A stretch of DNA of 64,000 bases from Desulfacinum infernum DSM 9756 (GCF_900129305.1 NZ_FQVB01000023.1:1-64000); one strand, 5' to 3'. Positions 26,868-35,237 are shown, counted from the first letter of the stretch. A program made the numbers and translations. Notes: generated from the sequence alone by a model not told the origin.

Positions 26868-28064
26868 TCAGGTGTTTCGAGGATGGATGAGCACCGTGTA
26901 GGTTCGGTACAGGTAGCCGCAATCGGCCGCCGCTCCACCGGCCGTGCGATTCTCCACGGCGGGCCGGCAGAAGGAGGGATCGTTCAGGCGGTCCCGATCC
27001 CGGGTGGGGCTCCTCAGGACGACCGACACACGCAGCACCTGGATCCGGCTGGGATCGAAGGGCGACATTTCGCAGAAGCCTCCCCCCACGCCCACACCGG
27101 CGCAGCCGGCCGCGCCGTACCAGTTTCCCGCATCGTCCTGGTAGGCCACCTGGAGACCCGCCACGTTGGCGGCGACCACTTGGCGCCCGCCGGTGGACCG
27201 ATCGCTTCGGCGAAGGACGAACACCTCCGGCGAACCCGCTGGATGGCAATCCGCATTGCCGTCATCCACGCAATAATAAAGGGCGGGCGCCAGAAAGGTG
27301 CCGGAAAGGGGGCCGGCCGTGTTGACTTGCAGGCCCGAGGTGGAAGTGACGCGCGCCACCTTGTTGGTTCCGGAGTCACTGATCACGAACTGGTAGACGC
27401 CTCCCACCACGTCCGCTCCGTCCCCGTCGCTGTCCGCATCCGGCAGGCCGTCGCCCCCGCACGAATCCGTATCCACCCCGTCCCCGTCGATATCCAGATC
27501 GTCCGTACAGGACGCGTCGTTGAGCGGATCGGCCACGGTCAGGGTGGTGGTCCCTGATCCCGACACAATGGAAAGGCACGCGGCGCACTGGGAATCCATC
27601 AGCCGGGCGGCTCCCGCGACCGGATCGAGCAGGTCCACGTCGTTCACGTATAGCCGGTCACTACCGTTGGCTCCGCCGTCCTGGATGTAGAAGGCCATGG
27701 TGGGATTGACCGACCAGCCCGCCTCCATGAGGTCCCGCTGGAGAAGGCGCAAGACGTCGCCGGCATCCTGGGCCACTTCCTTTTCGCTTCGGTCTCGGGC
27801 GTAATTCCGGTGCTGAGCCGTGAAGATGCCCACCGCCGCCGCCATGACCACCCCTGTGATGGCGATGGAAACCATGAGCTCCACCAGCGTCATGCCGGCG
27901 CTCCCCCAAAAGGTTCCGCCGGCGCCCGTTCTTTCGATCCCCGCCCCGGGGTGGGGGGCCCGGGGGCGGCAGGACGGCGGCACCGTCCGGAGCCGCGCTT
28001 CCGCCCTTCCACGCCCCCGGCTACGGAACCAGGATTGTTCGAAGTACCGTCTGGCCTTGTCCAC
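26868..28064 (-). CDS. pilW: PilW-type minor pilin
   Basis: 398 residues. A GTG at 28064 is used, overlapping the end of pilV by 44 bases, with GGAG 7 bases upstream. The prepilin site is unusually far in, near residue 57: SAGMTLVELMVSIAITGVVM then AAAVGIFTAQHRNY. The mature part is large, contains an EF-like Asp-rich stretch (DIDGDGVDTD, DADSDGDGAD) and several cysteine pairs, and ends RTYTVLIHPRNT. It probably sits in the tip complex with PilY1. The true start could be further downstream, which would shorten the leader. Confidence 0.8.
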   Translation of the reverse strand: MDKARRYFEQSWFRSRGRGRAEARLRTVPPSCRPRAPHPGAGIERTGAGGTFWGSAGMTLVELMVSIAITGVVMAAAVGIFTAQHRNYARDRSEKEVAQDAGDVLRLLQRDLMEAGWSVNPTMAFYIQDGGANGSDRLYVNDVDLLDPVAGAARLMDSQCAACLSIVSGSGTTTLTVADPLNDASCTDDLDIDGDGVDTDSCGGDGLPDADSDGDGADVVGGVYQFVISDSGTNKVARVTSTSGLQVNTAGPLSGTFLAPALYYCVDDGNADCHPAGSPEVFVLRRSDRSTGGRQVVAANVAGLQVAYQDDAGNWYGAAGCAGVGVGGGFCEMSPFDPSRIQVLRVSVVLRSPTRDRDRLNDPSFCRPAVENRTAGGAAADCGYLYRTYTVLIHPRNT

Positions 28065-28446
28065 CTCTTTGCTCCGCCCACTGCACCGTCACGGTCACAT
28101 TCAGCCGCCAGGGGAAGGTCCCATCCTGGGCGACGTTGGTAACGCGGGTATAGGTCACGTTACCCTGCTGCAGGACGTCCGTGGTGGTGCCCACCGGCAC
28201 CGTCCCGCCCGAGGCCAACGTGCTGCGAAAGGTCTCCAGCTGTTGATTGGCAAACACAAGGGCCGAAGCCTCCCGCTTGGTCTTGAGATTCACCTGGCGA
28301 CTCGTCCAGTGGAATCCCCAAAGCGCCATGAGGGCCACCCCAAGGACCAACAGCGAGACCAGGACCTCCACAAGCGTGAACCCCCCGCGGGTCCCTCCTT
28401 GGAGGCACGCCCGCCCCCGTTCGCCCGAGACGCTCCTATTGCACAT
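28021..28446 (-). CDS. pilV: PilV-type minor pilin
   Basis: 141 residues. The prepilin motif RGGFTLVEVLVSLLVLGVAL begins near residue 21, then MALWGFHWTSRQVNLKTKRE. The start at 28446 overlaps the end of fimT by 11 bases; an earlier in-frame ATG would intrude deep into fimT. The ribosome site is weak (GGGGCGGG), so expression is probably coupled to fimT. Confidence 0.8.
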   Translation of the reverse strand: MCNRSVSGERGRACLQGGTRGGFTLVEVLVSLLVLGVALMALWGFHWTSRQVNLKTKREASALVFANQQLETFRSTLASGGTVPVGTTTDVLQQGNVTYTRVTNVAQDGTFPWRLNVTVTVQWAEQRGGQGQTVLRTILVP

Positions 28447-28921
28447 AGACCCGCCCCAAGATATTGACGGAAACCGTCGCCGACACATTGCCCGATGACT
28501 GAAAGGTGACGGTACCCAGCGTTCCGTTGGGTCTTCCGTCGTTTCCGATGGACAAAACCCGCCACCCCGCTCCATTGACGGGAAACGTGTTGCTCGAGAT
28601 CGTCACCCTCGAAGACAGACTTTCCACGCGGATCCAGGGTTCTCCCGGGTCCCGCTGGCCGTCCCCGTTGTCGTCGCGGAACAGTTTGTATTCCCTCTTG
28701 TTGGGGTTGAAGATCAGGCTGTGGGTCACTCCCTTCTCGTAGGCCAGGGCCTTGCCCTCCTGGATGACCGTCTCCAGGCGCCGGGCGGCGGTTCGCACAT
28801 CCTCTTCGGCCGTCGCTCCGCCCAGCCCCCAGCCGATGAGTTTCAGCAGGATGGCCACCACCGCGACGGTCACCATCAACTCCACAAGGGTAAACCCCTT
28901 TTGGTTCTGGCAAGGCTTCAT
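28436..28921 (-). CDS. fimT: FimT/GspH-type pseudopilin
   Basis: 161 residues. The prepilin site is [20 protein letters not shown] at residues 7-26. The body has RRLETVIQEGKALAYEKGVT and EYKLFRDDNGDGQRDPGEPW, a typical GspH/FimT beta-sheet with an Asp-rich loop. The ATG overlaps the TGA of the preceding lipoprotein gene (ATGA), so the two are translationally coupled. Confidence 0.85.
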   Translation of the reverse strand: MKPCQNQKGFTLVELMVTVAVVAILLKLIGWGLGGATAEEDVRTAARRLETVIQEGKALAYEKGVTHSLIFNPNKREYKLFRDDNGDGQRDPGEPWIRVESLSSRVTISSNTFPVNGAGWRVLSIGNDGRPNGTLGTVTFQSSGNVSATVSVNILGRVYVQ

Positions 28922-29703
28922 GGCGTCTTTCCCGTCGGCCCGCTTCCTTCTCCCTCGGGGGGTGGGGACACCGTCATGTCGAACGTGTACTGCGTCCTGT
29001 TCCCGACTCCGTCCTCGGCCTCGACGGCAATACGGTAGACGCCTAGGGCACCTTTTTCGGGCCGCCAGCGAAGGCTCGCTCCGTCGGGCTCCACTTGCAT
29101 CCCTTCGGGCCCCTCCAGCAATCGGAACCGCAGGGAATCCCCCTCGGGGTCATTGAGGCTGAAGGATGCCAGATACTCGCCCTCGTGAACGGTCTCCTCA
29201 GCGAGTTCGAGCACAGGGGGCGCGTTGCCCACCATCACGGTGGCCACCACCGGATCAAGGACCTCGCCGAGAACGGAAACCGCCACTTCCACACTCACCA
29301 GATCCCCGTATTTCACCGGCACGGGCAGGTTCTGCGCATCCGCCTCGACGGGCTTCCCGTTGATTTTCCATCGGTAATGCACACTAGTTTCCAGATCCAA
29401 TGGATTGTGCAGGTCCACCACCGCCCGGACGGCATCGCCCGTTACGGGATTCGCCGGCTCGATCCGAACCGATCCCACGCGAACCCGGGCATCCCCCTCG
29501 GCCGAGCGATCCGTCACCGGTCCCGTTTCCCGGCCTCCCACGACCGCTCCGGCCTTTTCTCGGGAGACCGTGTCTGTACGATCCTTGGGCGGCTCGTCGC
29601 CCGCAGAACAGGCCAAAAGGGCGAGAAAGGCACCGCCTACCAGGACGGCGCCCCATGCTTTACGGTGTTTACGGCCTCCGGCTGCCATCATTCGAAAATC
29701 CAT
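28918..29703 (-). CDS. Lipoprotein with Ig/cadherin-like repeats in the pilus operon
   Basis: 261 residues. The lipobox is LALLAC after a hydrophobic signal (lipidated Cys near 32). A low-complexity linker follows, then two beta domains: VRIEPANPVTGDAVRAVVDL to VEVAVSV (about 75-165), and NAPPVLELAEETVHEGEYLA to AVEAEDGVGN (about 165-250), which has the DPEGDSLRF motif of cadherin-like repeats. It overlaps the pilin gene by 16 bases and fimT by 4 bases, so it belongs to the minor-pilin operon. It may bind the pilus tip at the outer membrane, but the role is unknown. Confidence 0.7.
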   Translation of the reverse strand: MDFRMMAAGGRKHRKAWGAVLVGGAFLALLACSAGDEPPKDRTDTVSREKAGAVVGGRETGPVTDRSAEGDARVRVGSVRIEPANPVTGDAVRAVVDLHNPLDLETSVHYRWKINGKPVEADAQNLPVPVKYGDLVSVEVAVSVLGEVLDPVVATVMVGNAPPVLELAEETVHEGEYLASFSLNDPEGDSLRFRLLEGPEGMQVEPDGASLRWRPEKGALGVYRIAVEAEDGVGNRTQYTFDMTVSPPPEGEGSGPTGKTP

Positions 29704-30176
29704 TTGAAGACGGAAAAGGCGGTGGCATCGGGATGGAGCACCTGGGGCGTCGCATCCGGCGTGTTCGCGGTGACGTACAACTCGATGATGTCCGTGGCCG
29801 CGTAGTCGTAGAGCTTCTTGGACGCCCTCACCCGAAAGGTCACGGCTCCCGCCGAATCCACCTTGACCTGGTACCCGCTGGCGGTCGTTCGCACCGTGGA
29901 CGCCGAGCAGGAGCTTCCGAACGAAGCCAGGCAGCTGATGGTCCCGGCATAGCGGTTGTTCTCGTCCCAGAACATCTCCTGGTCCATCTTGACATTCATG
30001 AGAGCCAGGATGGCCTCACTTTGGCGGGCCCGGTTCACGTAGTTGACGTACGCCGGAATCGCCACGGAACCCAGGATGGCAAGGATCGCCACGGTCACCA
30101 TGAGCTCCACCAGCGTAAAGCCGGTTGGATCCTCTCGGAGGGCACCACACCTGAAAGAAGACGCAGAACGTTTCAT
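29688..30176 (-). CDS. PilE-type (minor) type IV pilin
   Basis: 162 residues. The prepilin site is [20 protein letters not shown] at about 16-35, with Glu5 of the mature protein present. The body shows ARQSEAILALMNVKMDQEMF then NNRYAGTISC and SGYQVKVD, the PilE/ComP style. Two cysteines (about 83 and 90) could form a disulfide. It is the first gene of the minor-pilin operon. Confidence 0.85.
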   Translation of the reverse strand: MKRSASSFRCGALREDPTGFTLVELMVTVAILAILGSVAIPAYVNYVNRARQSEAILALMNVKMDQEMFWDENNRYAGTISCLASFGSSCSASTVRTTASGYQVKVDSAGAVTFRVRASKKLYDYAATDIIELYVTANTPDATPQVLHPDATAFSVFKWIFE

Positions 30177-30221
30177 CTTTTCCCCACCCGTCTTTTTTGC
30201 CCGCGCCGGATTGGATCAGGT

Positions 30222-30240
30222 CGACGGCCTTCGGCCGTCG
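30222..30240. repeat. Short perfect hairpin
   Basis: CGACGGCC-TTC-GGCCGTCG lies between the end of the TPR membrane-protein gene and the minor-pilin operon. It may weaken read-through between them. There is no U-run on the minus strand. Confidence 0.4.
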
Positions 30241-30382
30241 TCTTATTCTATAATCGTCAAATGGAACGAAGAACTTGAAATGAAGATTGCTCCGCTCCGG
30301 AAGCCCCAGCGATCAAACGCATCTATGCGCTCTCCGGATGCCGAAACCCCCGGCCGCACTTTCCGCCCCCTCCACATCCTTG

Positions 30383-32779
30383 TCAGGCCGCCCCCTGCAC
30401 GGGCTCCTTGTCCGCCTCCGGCGTTGCCACGGCGCTCGCCTCGAGCCGCGCCATGAGTTCCTCCAACACATCCCTTTTGGGATAGCCCGGATAAAGCTCC
30501 AAGGTCTGCCTGAACGCCGTCAGACTGGTGGCCACATCGCCCTTCTTCTGGGCGAAAAATCCAAGCGCGATCCAGGCCTTGGCATACTGCGGATCCAGCT
30601 CGATGGCTTTCTTGGCGCTGGCGACCGCCCCCTCATAGTCTCCTCTTTCAAAAGCATACCAGCCTTGAAGAAGATGCACATCAGACTTAGAGGAATCCCG
30701 CTTCGACAACCCCCTTAAAAGCCATTGACCCAGGGGGCAAAACGGCTCCAGGTCATACCGGCGAACAGCATAGGCTATTCCCAGCGAAAGGTTCGAAACA
30801 CTCCACGGTTGCTGCAGGTATTTACGAGTGAAGCTCCAGCCCCTTTGCTGTTCTTGGGTCCGTTCCCTAAAAAGGGCGATCTGGCGGAGCACCCGTTGAG
30901 CCGTTGGGTTTTCCGGAACCTTCCGAGCGAAAAGCGTGGCTCCTTCAAAATCCTTAAGTTCATAAAGTCTCTGAGCAATCCATGCCTCGATGGATAGGGG
31001 ACCGGGGTCCGGAAACCGGTCCCCGTCGATATCCTCTTGCACATCCTTTATATCTTCCAATAGCGACTCGAGTTCCACATAAACCCACTTTTTGTCCACC
31101 GACAACCTTGGGTGTTTCTTAATAACCTCCAGCGCTTCTCTAATGAAGCGATAGGACTCAGAATATTGCTTTAAAATTCGATAACAATACCCAAGCTTTA
31201 GATAAAAAATTGGCAGAGAAGTAGCATCAAATTTATCAGGCTGAATTTCCAGAAGTTTTCTTCCCTCTTCAATTCCTTGTTCCCACTCCTCTTGTTGCAT
31301 ATAGGCTGTCAAAATGGTAGTACTCGCCACAAAATGATCTTCGAACCCTGGACGCCCGAGCTCGATGGCTTTCTGGGCTTCCAAAATTGCTTCATCGTAG
31401 CGTCCCGCCTTTACAAGCGCGACAGAATAGTTCGCGTGGGCTCGTGGATTATTCGGCGCCTTTTGTACAGCGTCCTGATTAATCGTGATAATGTCCCGCC
31501 AATCTTCGTTCCTGGAAAACGTCAAGAGAGACAGAATCGAGCAGATAACGGCCACACTCGCCCAGGCAAGTTTGCCTTTTTCCTCCTCAGAATACCTCTT
31601 CACACATTTGGACACAAGCAAGCGAGCTGCCTCAACAATCGCCAAGATAAGACCCACCGAGGGAAGATACATCCTATGGTCGAACTTAAGCTCAAGCGGT
31701 ACAATTGTCGATTCAATTATAAGATTTAAGTAAAACCATACTATACCAAAACTAATAATAGAGTTCCGCCGATAAAACAAAACAGCAAAGCATAGAGATA
31801 GAAGAATAGCAAGAGCACATAGGGATGTGCTAGGAGGATTCAACAATGAAGAAGATATTGGGACGTCATGTTCAAGAGAAAGAAATTCAGGATTTGGAAC
31901 AATGACAGCCACAATGTAATCCATGACAACTCTGGCTTCGGTGAGGAGTCTCTCCGCCATAGTGAAATGTCGTCCGCTGTATCCCCCTGCAAAATATACA
32001 CATAATGACTTTGCGACCCACGCAACCAAAAAGGCACAAATAACATATAGAGCCAGAAAACATGGTCTTTTTGCGCAAAGTTTTGCTTTCGCATAAACCC
32101 TAGCCGGAAGGTCAGGGTTAAAGAAGCAAATTTCTATCACCAGCAAGATAACGGGGAGCATGGCGGAGTTTTCTTTGGATAAGAAGGCCCCCAGACCGAA
32201 AATGCCACATATTGCAAACCACAAAGAGGAAAAACTCTTCCTTCCGATTCGCAACAACATTCTTGCAGTCAGGAAGGCCGCACAACTGGCCATGAAGAAG
32301 AAAGCCTGTAAGGAGGCCATCCGCTGAACCAAATAGGTAACAGAGCTGGTTTGAACCGGGTGCACCGCCCACAAACAAGCAACGGCCGAAGCAAACAACA
32401 AGAACCCATCGTCGCTGTTGGGGTTTCTTCGGTTTACGCTATTAGCCCAACTTAGACTATATACCATCCAAAGGCAGGAAAGCCAGGAGAGCACGTGTAT
32501 AATTATATTTGTCATGTGAAATATTTTTATACTACCCCCGCCCAACCAATAATCAAACCCAAAGGTAATCATGGGAATGAGTCTCGCAATCCCAAAGTAA
32601 GATTTAGAGACATTGTCCAAAACATCCTTGGAAAGTTCCTCAAAATGCACATCGGAGTTGCGCACAAAGGTATGAAAGTCATCTAGGACAGGGGGGGAGG
32701 TTATCGTATTCGAATACGCGGTCAATAGGATCAGCAAAAAAGTACAATAAATTACGGCATTCCTACTTAGCCTTTTCAT
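30383..32779 (-). CDS. GT-C-like membrane protein with C-terminal TPR repeats
   Basis: 798 residues. The start at 32779 has TAAGG upstream; an ATG 60 bases earlier lacks a site. A first transmembrane helix is followed by SNTITSPPVLDDFHTFVRNS, where Asp-Asp in the first outside loop matches the acidic motif of GT-C glycosyltransferases of the TMTC/DUF1736 kind. About ten further hydrophobic segments follow (to about residue 440). TPR repeats fill the rest (NNPRAHANYSVALVKAGRYD, then GWYAFERGDYEGAVASAKKA). It lies directly downstream of pilA. By analogy with tfpO beside pilA in some Pseudomonas strains, it may glycosylate the pilin; that is inference. GC content changes within the gene: I count 36/60 G+C at 30481-30540 and 19/60 at 31681-31740. 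Confidence 0.75.
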   Translation of the reverse strand: MKRLSRNAVIYCTFLLILLTAYSNTITSPPVLDDFHTFVRNSDVHFEELSKDVLDNVSKSYFGIARLIPMITFGFDYWLGGGSIKIFHMTNIIIHVLSWLSCLWMVYSLSWANSVNRRNPNSDDGFLLFASAVACLWAVHPVQTSSVTYLVQRMASLQAFFFMASCAAFLTARMLLRIGRKSFSSLWFAICGIFGLGAFLSKENSAMLPVILLVIEICFFNPDLPARVYAKAKLCAKRPCFLALYVICAFLVAWVAKSLCVYFAGGYSGRHFTMAERLLTEARVVMDYIVAVIVPNPEFLSLEHDVPISSSLLNPPSTSLCALAILLSLCFAVLFYRRNSIISFGIVWFYLNLIIESTIVPLELKFDHRMYLPSVGLILAIVEAARLLVSKCVKRYSEEEKGKLAWASVAVICSILSLLTFSRNEDWRDIITINQDAVQKAPNNPRAHANYSVALVKAGRYDEAILEAQKAIELGRPGFEDHFVASTTILTAYMQQEEWEQGIEEGRKLLEIQPDKFDATSLPIFYLKLGYCYRILKQYSESYRFIREALEVIKKHPRLSVDKKWVYVELESLLEDIKDVQEDIDGDRFPDPGPLSIEAWIAQRLYELKDFEGATLFARKVPENPTAQRVLRQIALFRERTQEQQRGWSFTRKYLQQPWSVSNLSLGIAYAVRRYDLEPFCPLGQWLLRGLSKRDSSKSDVHLLQGWYAFERGDYEGAVASAKKAIELDPQYAKAWIALGFFAQKKGDVATSLTAFRQTLELYPGYPKRDVLEELMARLEASAVATPEADKEPVQGAA

Positions 32780-32890
32780 GATAACCTTATCAAAGCGAGG
32801 GGTACCCCATAAGAGTACCCCTCTGATTAGGTTCGTCATACAGATAAGGGGCCGAACAGGTGAACCAAAAACTGGCCGATGGGCTACCGA

Positions 32891-33349
32891 TTAGTCGGCA
32901 AGGCCCAACTCTTCAGCAAGTGCACCATCGAAAGTCCAAACAAGCTTACCATCGCCAGTTACCGTTGCAACGACGCTGAAGGAGCCGGGTTGCAGGTCTT
33001 TAATAGGTTGACATTTTTCGGCAGTTTCATCATCATCGATGGTAATTTGAAGAGAAATCGTCGAAGAGCCTTGTTCCACATCGAAACATGTGGTATCCGC
33101 ATCTCGCGCCATCGCATTAAGAACATCGCTGTCACTGAGGTCCGGCGCCGTACCTCGCACACTATAATACGTGGTGATGCTATTCTCGATAGCATGGACT
33201 CCGGGAATCACAAGGCTTGTGAGCCTGGACTTCTTCACATACCGCTGATAGAACGGTACGGCAACGGCGGCCAGGATGCCGATGATGGCCACCACGATCA
33301 TGAGTTCCACCAAGGTGAAACCTTTGCTTTCCTTCATCTTGATCAACAT
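32891..33349 (-). CDS. pilA: Major type IV pilin PilA
   Basis: 152 residues. The prepilin site [20 protein letters not shown] gives a six- to ten-residue leader; mature Phe1 and Glu5 are present. The alpha-1 helix continues [20 protein letters not shown]. Two cysteines (in TTCFDVE and EKCQPIK) could close a D-region loop. AAGGAGG lies 7 bases before the start at 33349. The body is long for a Geobacter-style truncated pilin, so it is a full-size pilin. A strong sigma-54 promoter lies upstream. The gene is AT-richer than its surroundings. Confidence 0.92.
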   Translation of the reverse strand: MLIKMKESKGFTLVELMIVVAIIGILAAVAVPFYQRYVKKSRLTSLVIPGVHAIENSITTYYSVRGTAPDLSDSDVLNAMARDADTTCFDVEQGSSTISLQITIDDDETAEKCQPIKDLQPGSFSVVATVTGDGKLVWTFDGALAEELGLAD

Positions 33350-33517
33350 GGATTTGCCTCCTTCCTTGGGACGACTACGTAATGTTCGGGGACCACAAAC
33401 GCCCCCTTGCCCGCATGGGGATCGTTTCCCGCCGAATCCTTCGCATCCCTCCTTTCCTCGGCATGTTTGGGAAGAACCATCACCTATGATGATCGGATCC
33501 CATTGCCTAAGACTTTA

Positions 33518-33533
33518 AGCAATCGGTATGCCA
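33518..33533 (-). promoter_or_regulatory. Sigma-54 promoter of pilA
   Basis: Read leftward the site is TGGCATACCGATTGCT, a complete match to the consensus TGGCAYRNNNNTTGCW, with GG and GC at the correct distance. Transcription would begin about 12 bases downstream (near 33507). pilA control by sigma-54 and PilR is well established in Pseudomonas and other bacteria. Confidence 0.85.
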
Positions 33534-33621
33534 CTCACCAAAAATCATGCAACCGGTGACATGTCCAGCAGTTAGGACCGGTCCGCACCAGAGGTGGACA
33601 GGTTGGCGCAGCGGGAGGGGT

Positions 33622-33655
33622 GACAAAATATGTCAGTTTCCGGACAAAATGTGTC
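33622..33655. promoter_or_regulatory. Tandem GACA-N5-TGTC sites (candidate PilR enhancer)
   Basis: Two near-identical elements, GACAAAATATGTC (33622-33634) and GACAAAATGTGTC (33643-33655), start 21 bases apart, about two helical turns. They lie roughly 90-135 bases upstream of the pilA sigma-54 promoter, the usual place for an enhancer. PilR sites in Pseudomonas also contain repeated TGTC. A further GACATGTC is at 33558-33565. Confidence 0.6.
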
Positions 33656-33722
33656 GAGGCTCAAGTCTTCCTGCAGATCCGCCGATAGTCGAAAAGAGAC
33701 CGGTGGTCTTGCGCGCTTTTTC

Positions 33723-33750
33723 TTGATCGCAATGGATTTTTCTGTAGAGT
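33723..33750 (+). promoter_or_regulatory. Possible sigma-70 promoter of pilP
   Basis: TTGATC, 16 bases, TAGAGT, about 55 bases before the pilP start. The match is moderate and there is no other candidate nearby. Confidence 0.35.
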
Positions 33751-33807
33751 AAAACAAGTTGTTGAGGGCACGTCAAGAGACTTCAGTCAAGAGATGGGGA
33801 TGGCAAC

Positions 33808-34506
33808 ATGATGAGGCGGATTCGTCCAACCGACCGGGCCGGAGCCCTTTCCTGGATCTTCCCTCATGGCACCCGCCCGAAAAGAGGCGGGGTTTCGTGG
33901 GGCGCTGTCATTTTCCTGGCGATTCTTCTTGCGGCACCCGCCTTTGCCCACGCGGCGGCCCAGCCGCCGGAGGCGCCTCCAGGAGACGCGCAGGCTCCTC
34001 CCCCGGTGGAACCAAGTCCCTCCGTACTTTCCGAAGAGCCGGAGATCAGCCCGCAGCAGGCCCAGACCCTTCGAAGGCAGATGCTTCAAGCCCTTCTGAC
34101 GGACGATTTCCGCTACCGCCCCCTGGGCCTGGTGGACCCCTTCGTCCCCTTCATCAGCCCGGAGACCACCGTCACCGAATCTCTCCCGGAGTTCGAGGAG
34201 AGGCCGAGTCCTTTGTCCAATTCCGGACTGCCCCTCACCCCCCTTCAGAAGATGAACCTGGGGGAGGTGGAACGGGGTCTCAAGGCCATCGTGTGGGGGG
34301 CCATGGGCTCCCGGGCCCTCATCGAGGATGCAGCCGGCAAGGGCTACATCGTCAAGGAGGGGACACCCCTCACACCGGAAGGCATGGTGGAACGGATCTA
34401 CAAGGACGCCCTGGTCCTGCGCCAATACGTGTGGGACCCGAAGGAGCGTCAGTGGGTGCCGAAATTTGTCACCATCCACCTGAGCAAGGAAGGAATGAAG
34501 GATTAA
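33808..34506 (+). CDS. pilP: Pilus assembly protein PilP-like
   Basis: 232 residues. An N-terminal hydrophobic segment (about 28-50, WGAVIFLAILLAAPAFAHAA) is a signal or anchor; no lipobox Cys is seen, unlike classical PilP. A Pro-rich linker follows. The C-terminal domain matches PilP: FRYRPLGLVDPFVPFI, then LTPLQKMNLGEVERGLKAIV and AAGKGYIVKEGTPL with VERIYKDALVLRQYVWD. PilP links the inner-membrane PilMNO platform to the PilQ secretin. Here it stands alone, with pilM, pilN, pilO and pilQ not in the window. It is divergent from pilA and ends at a strong terminator. Confidence 0.8.
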   Translation: MMRRIRPTDRAGALSWIFPHGTRPKRGGVSWGAVIFLAILLAAPAFAHAAAQPPEAPPGDAQAPPPVEPSPSVLSEEPEISPQQAQTLRRQMLQALLTDDFRYRPLGLVDPFVPFISPETTVTESLPEFEERPSPLSNSGLPLTPLQKMNLGEVERGLKAIVWGAMGSRALIEDAAGKGYIVKEGTPLTPEGMVERIYKDALVLRQYVWDPKERQWVPKFVTIHLSKEGMKD

Positions 34507-34516
34507 GGATTAGGAA

Positions 34517-34547
34517 GGGGTAAGGGCTAGGGGATAAGGGATAAGGG
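34517..34547 (+). repeat. Telomere-like G-tract array (G-quadruplex motif)
   Basis: Five G-runs of three or four are separated by TAA, CTA, ATAA and ATAA, which meets the usual G-quadruplex pattern. It lies between the pilP stop and its terminator, so it would be in the 3' part of the transcript. Confidence 0.55.
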
Positions 34548-34565
34548 ATTGTTGGCAAAGCGGGA

Positions 34566-34596
34566 GGCCCGGGGCGGGAGACGCCGGGCCTTTTTT
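34566..34596 (+). terminator. Rho-independent terminator of pilP
   Basis: A GC-rich stem (34566-34576 with 34582-34590, one bulged G) is followed by six T. It ends the rightward pilP transcript just before the convergent lspA stop. Confidence 0.8.
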
Positions 34597-34605
34597 CATG
34601 GGCGT

Positions 34606-35133
34606 TCAATGGGGCGGCCCGTGGCGGAGCAGGGTGTAGAGAAGGAGTCCCGCGCCGGCGCTGACGGCCATGTCGGCCACGTTGAACGCCGGCCAATGGT
34701 ACGGCCCCAGGTAGAAATCCAGAAAATCCACCACCTCCCCGAACCGAAGGCGGTCCACCAGGTTCCCCAGGGCCCCTCCCGCAATGAGACTCAAGGCCAG
34801 CCGCTTGGCTCGCTCTTCGGCACGGCACTGGCGATAAAGAAAAAAAACGACCCCCAGAGCCACCACGGCCACCCCGGCCAAAACCTTGGGGCGCCAGGGA
34901 TCGTCGGCTCCGGCAAAAAAGCTGAAAGCCACCCCCGTATTCCGAACATGCACCAGGTTGAAAAAGCCGGGGATGATTTCCCGTTGGCTGTAAAGGGGAA
35001 GAAACCGGAGGACCAGTTCCTTGGTGAAAAGATCCACGGCGAGAACCGTCAGCACCACGGCCCCCAGCAGGCCATAATCCACCGCCCGTCCGGCCGGCGA
35101 AGATCCCTCTTTTTTCATCCTATGGTTGTCCAT
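34606..35133 (-). CDS. lspA: Lipoprotein signal peptidase (SPase II)
   Basis: 175 residues. It cleaves the signal peptide of prolipoproteins after lipidation. It has four hydrophobic segments. The catalytic aspartates are in GALGNLVDRLRFGEVVDFLD and FNVADMAVSAGAG; NLVHVRNTGVAFSFF is also characteristic. An in-frame ATG at 35118 is an alternative start. It lies downstream of ileS on the same strand, the usual order, but separated by 376 bases of repeat-rich DNA. Confidence 0.93.
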   Translation of the reverse strand: MDNHRMKKEGSSPAGRAVDYGLLGAVVLTVLAVDLFTKELVLRFLPLYSQREIIPGFFNLVHVRNTGVAFSFFAGADDPWRPKVLAGVAVVALGVVFFLYRQCRAEERAKRLALSLIAGGALGNLVDRLRFGEVVDFLDFYLGPYHWPAFNVADMAVSAGAGLLLYTLLRHGPPH

Positions 35134-35213
35134 GCATGAGACTCACTCTAGCGATCATGGCAAGCTCGCCCCCCGCCTCAATGGAAAAACCTGCCCCCGG
35201 GTGCTGGCCAGCC

Positions 35214-35237
35214 TGTGGGAGCGCCGCAAGGCGCGAT
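35214..35237 (+). repeat. REP-like element, copy 1
   Basis: TGTGGGAGCGCC, GC, AAGGCGCGAT. It matches 22 of 24 bases of a second copy at 56213-56236, and resembles the GTGGGAGC...GCGAT REP sequences of pseudomonads. An element AATGGCC follows both copies at a similar distance. Confidence 0.55.

Larger units (their letters stand above)
33350..33807. other. Divergent regulatory region pilA / pilP
   Basis: No gene is supported. It contains the sigma-54 promoter of pilA, two GACA-N5-TGTC elements, a GACATGTC palindrome (33558-33565) and a possible promoter for pilP, each described separately. A long leader of about 155 bases precedes pilA. Confidence 0.6.

Noticed and set aside
33572-33757. A 61-residue minus-strand frame in the pilA/pilP gap
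   Set aside because: It has no ribosome site, no family likeness, and covers the twin enhancer-like elements.
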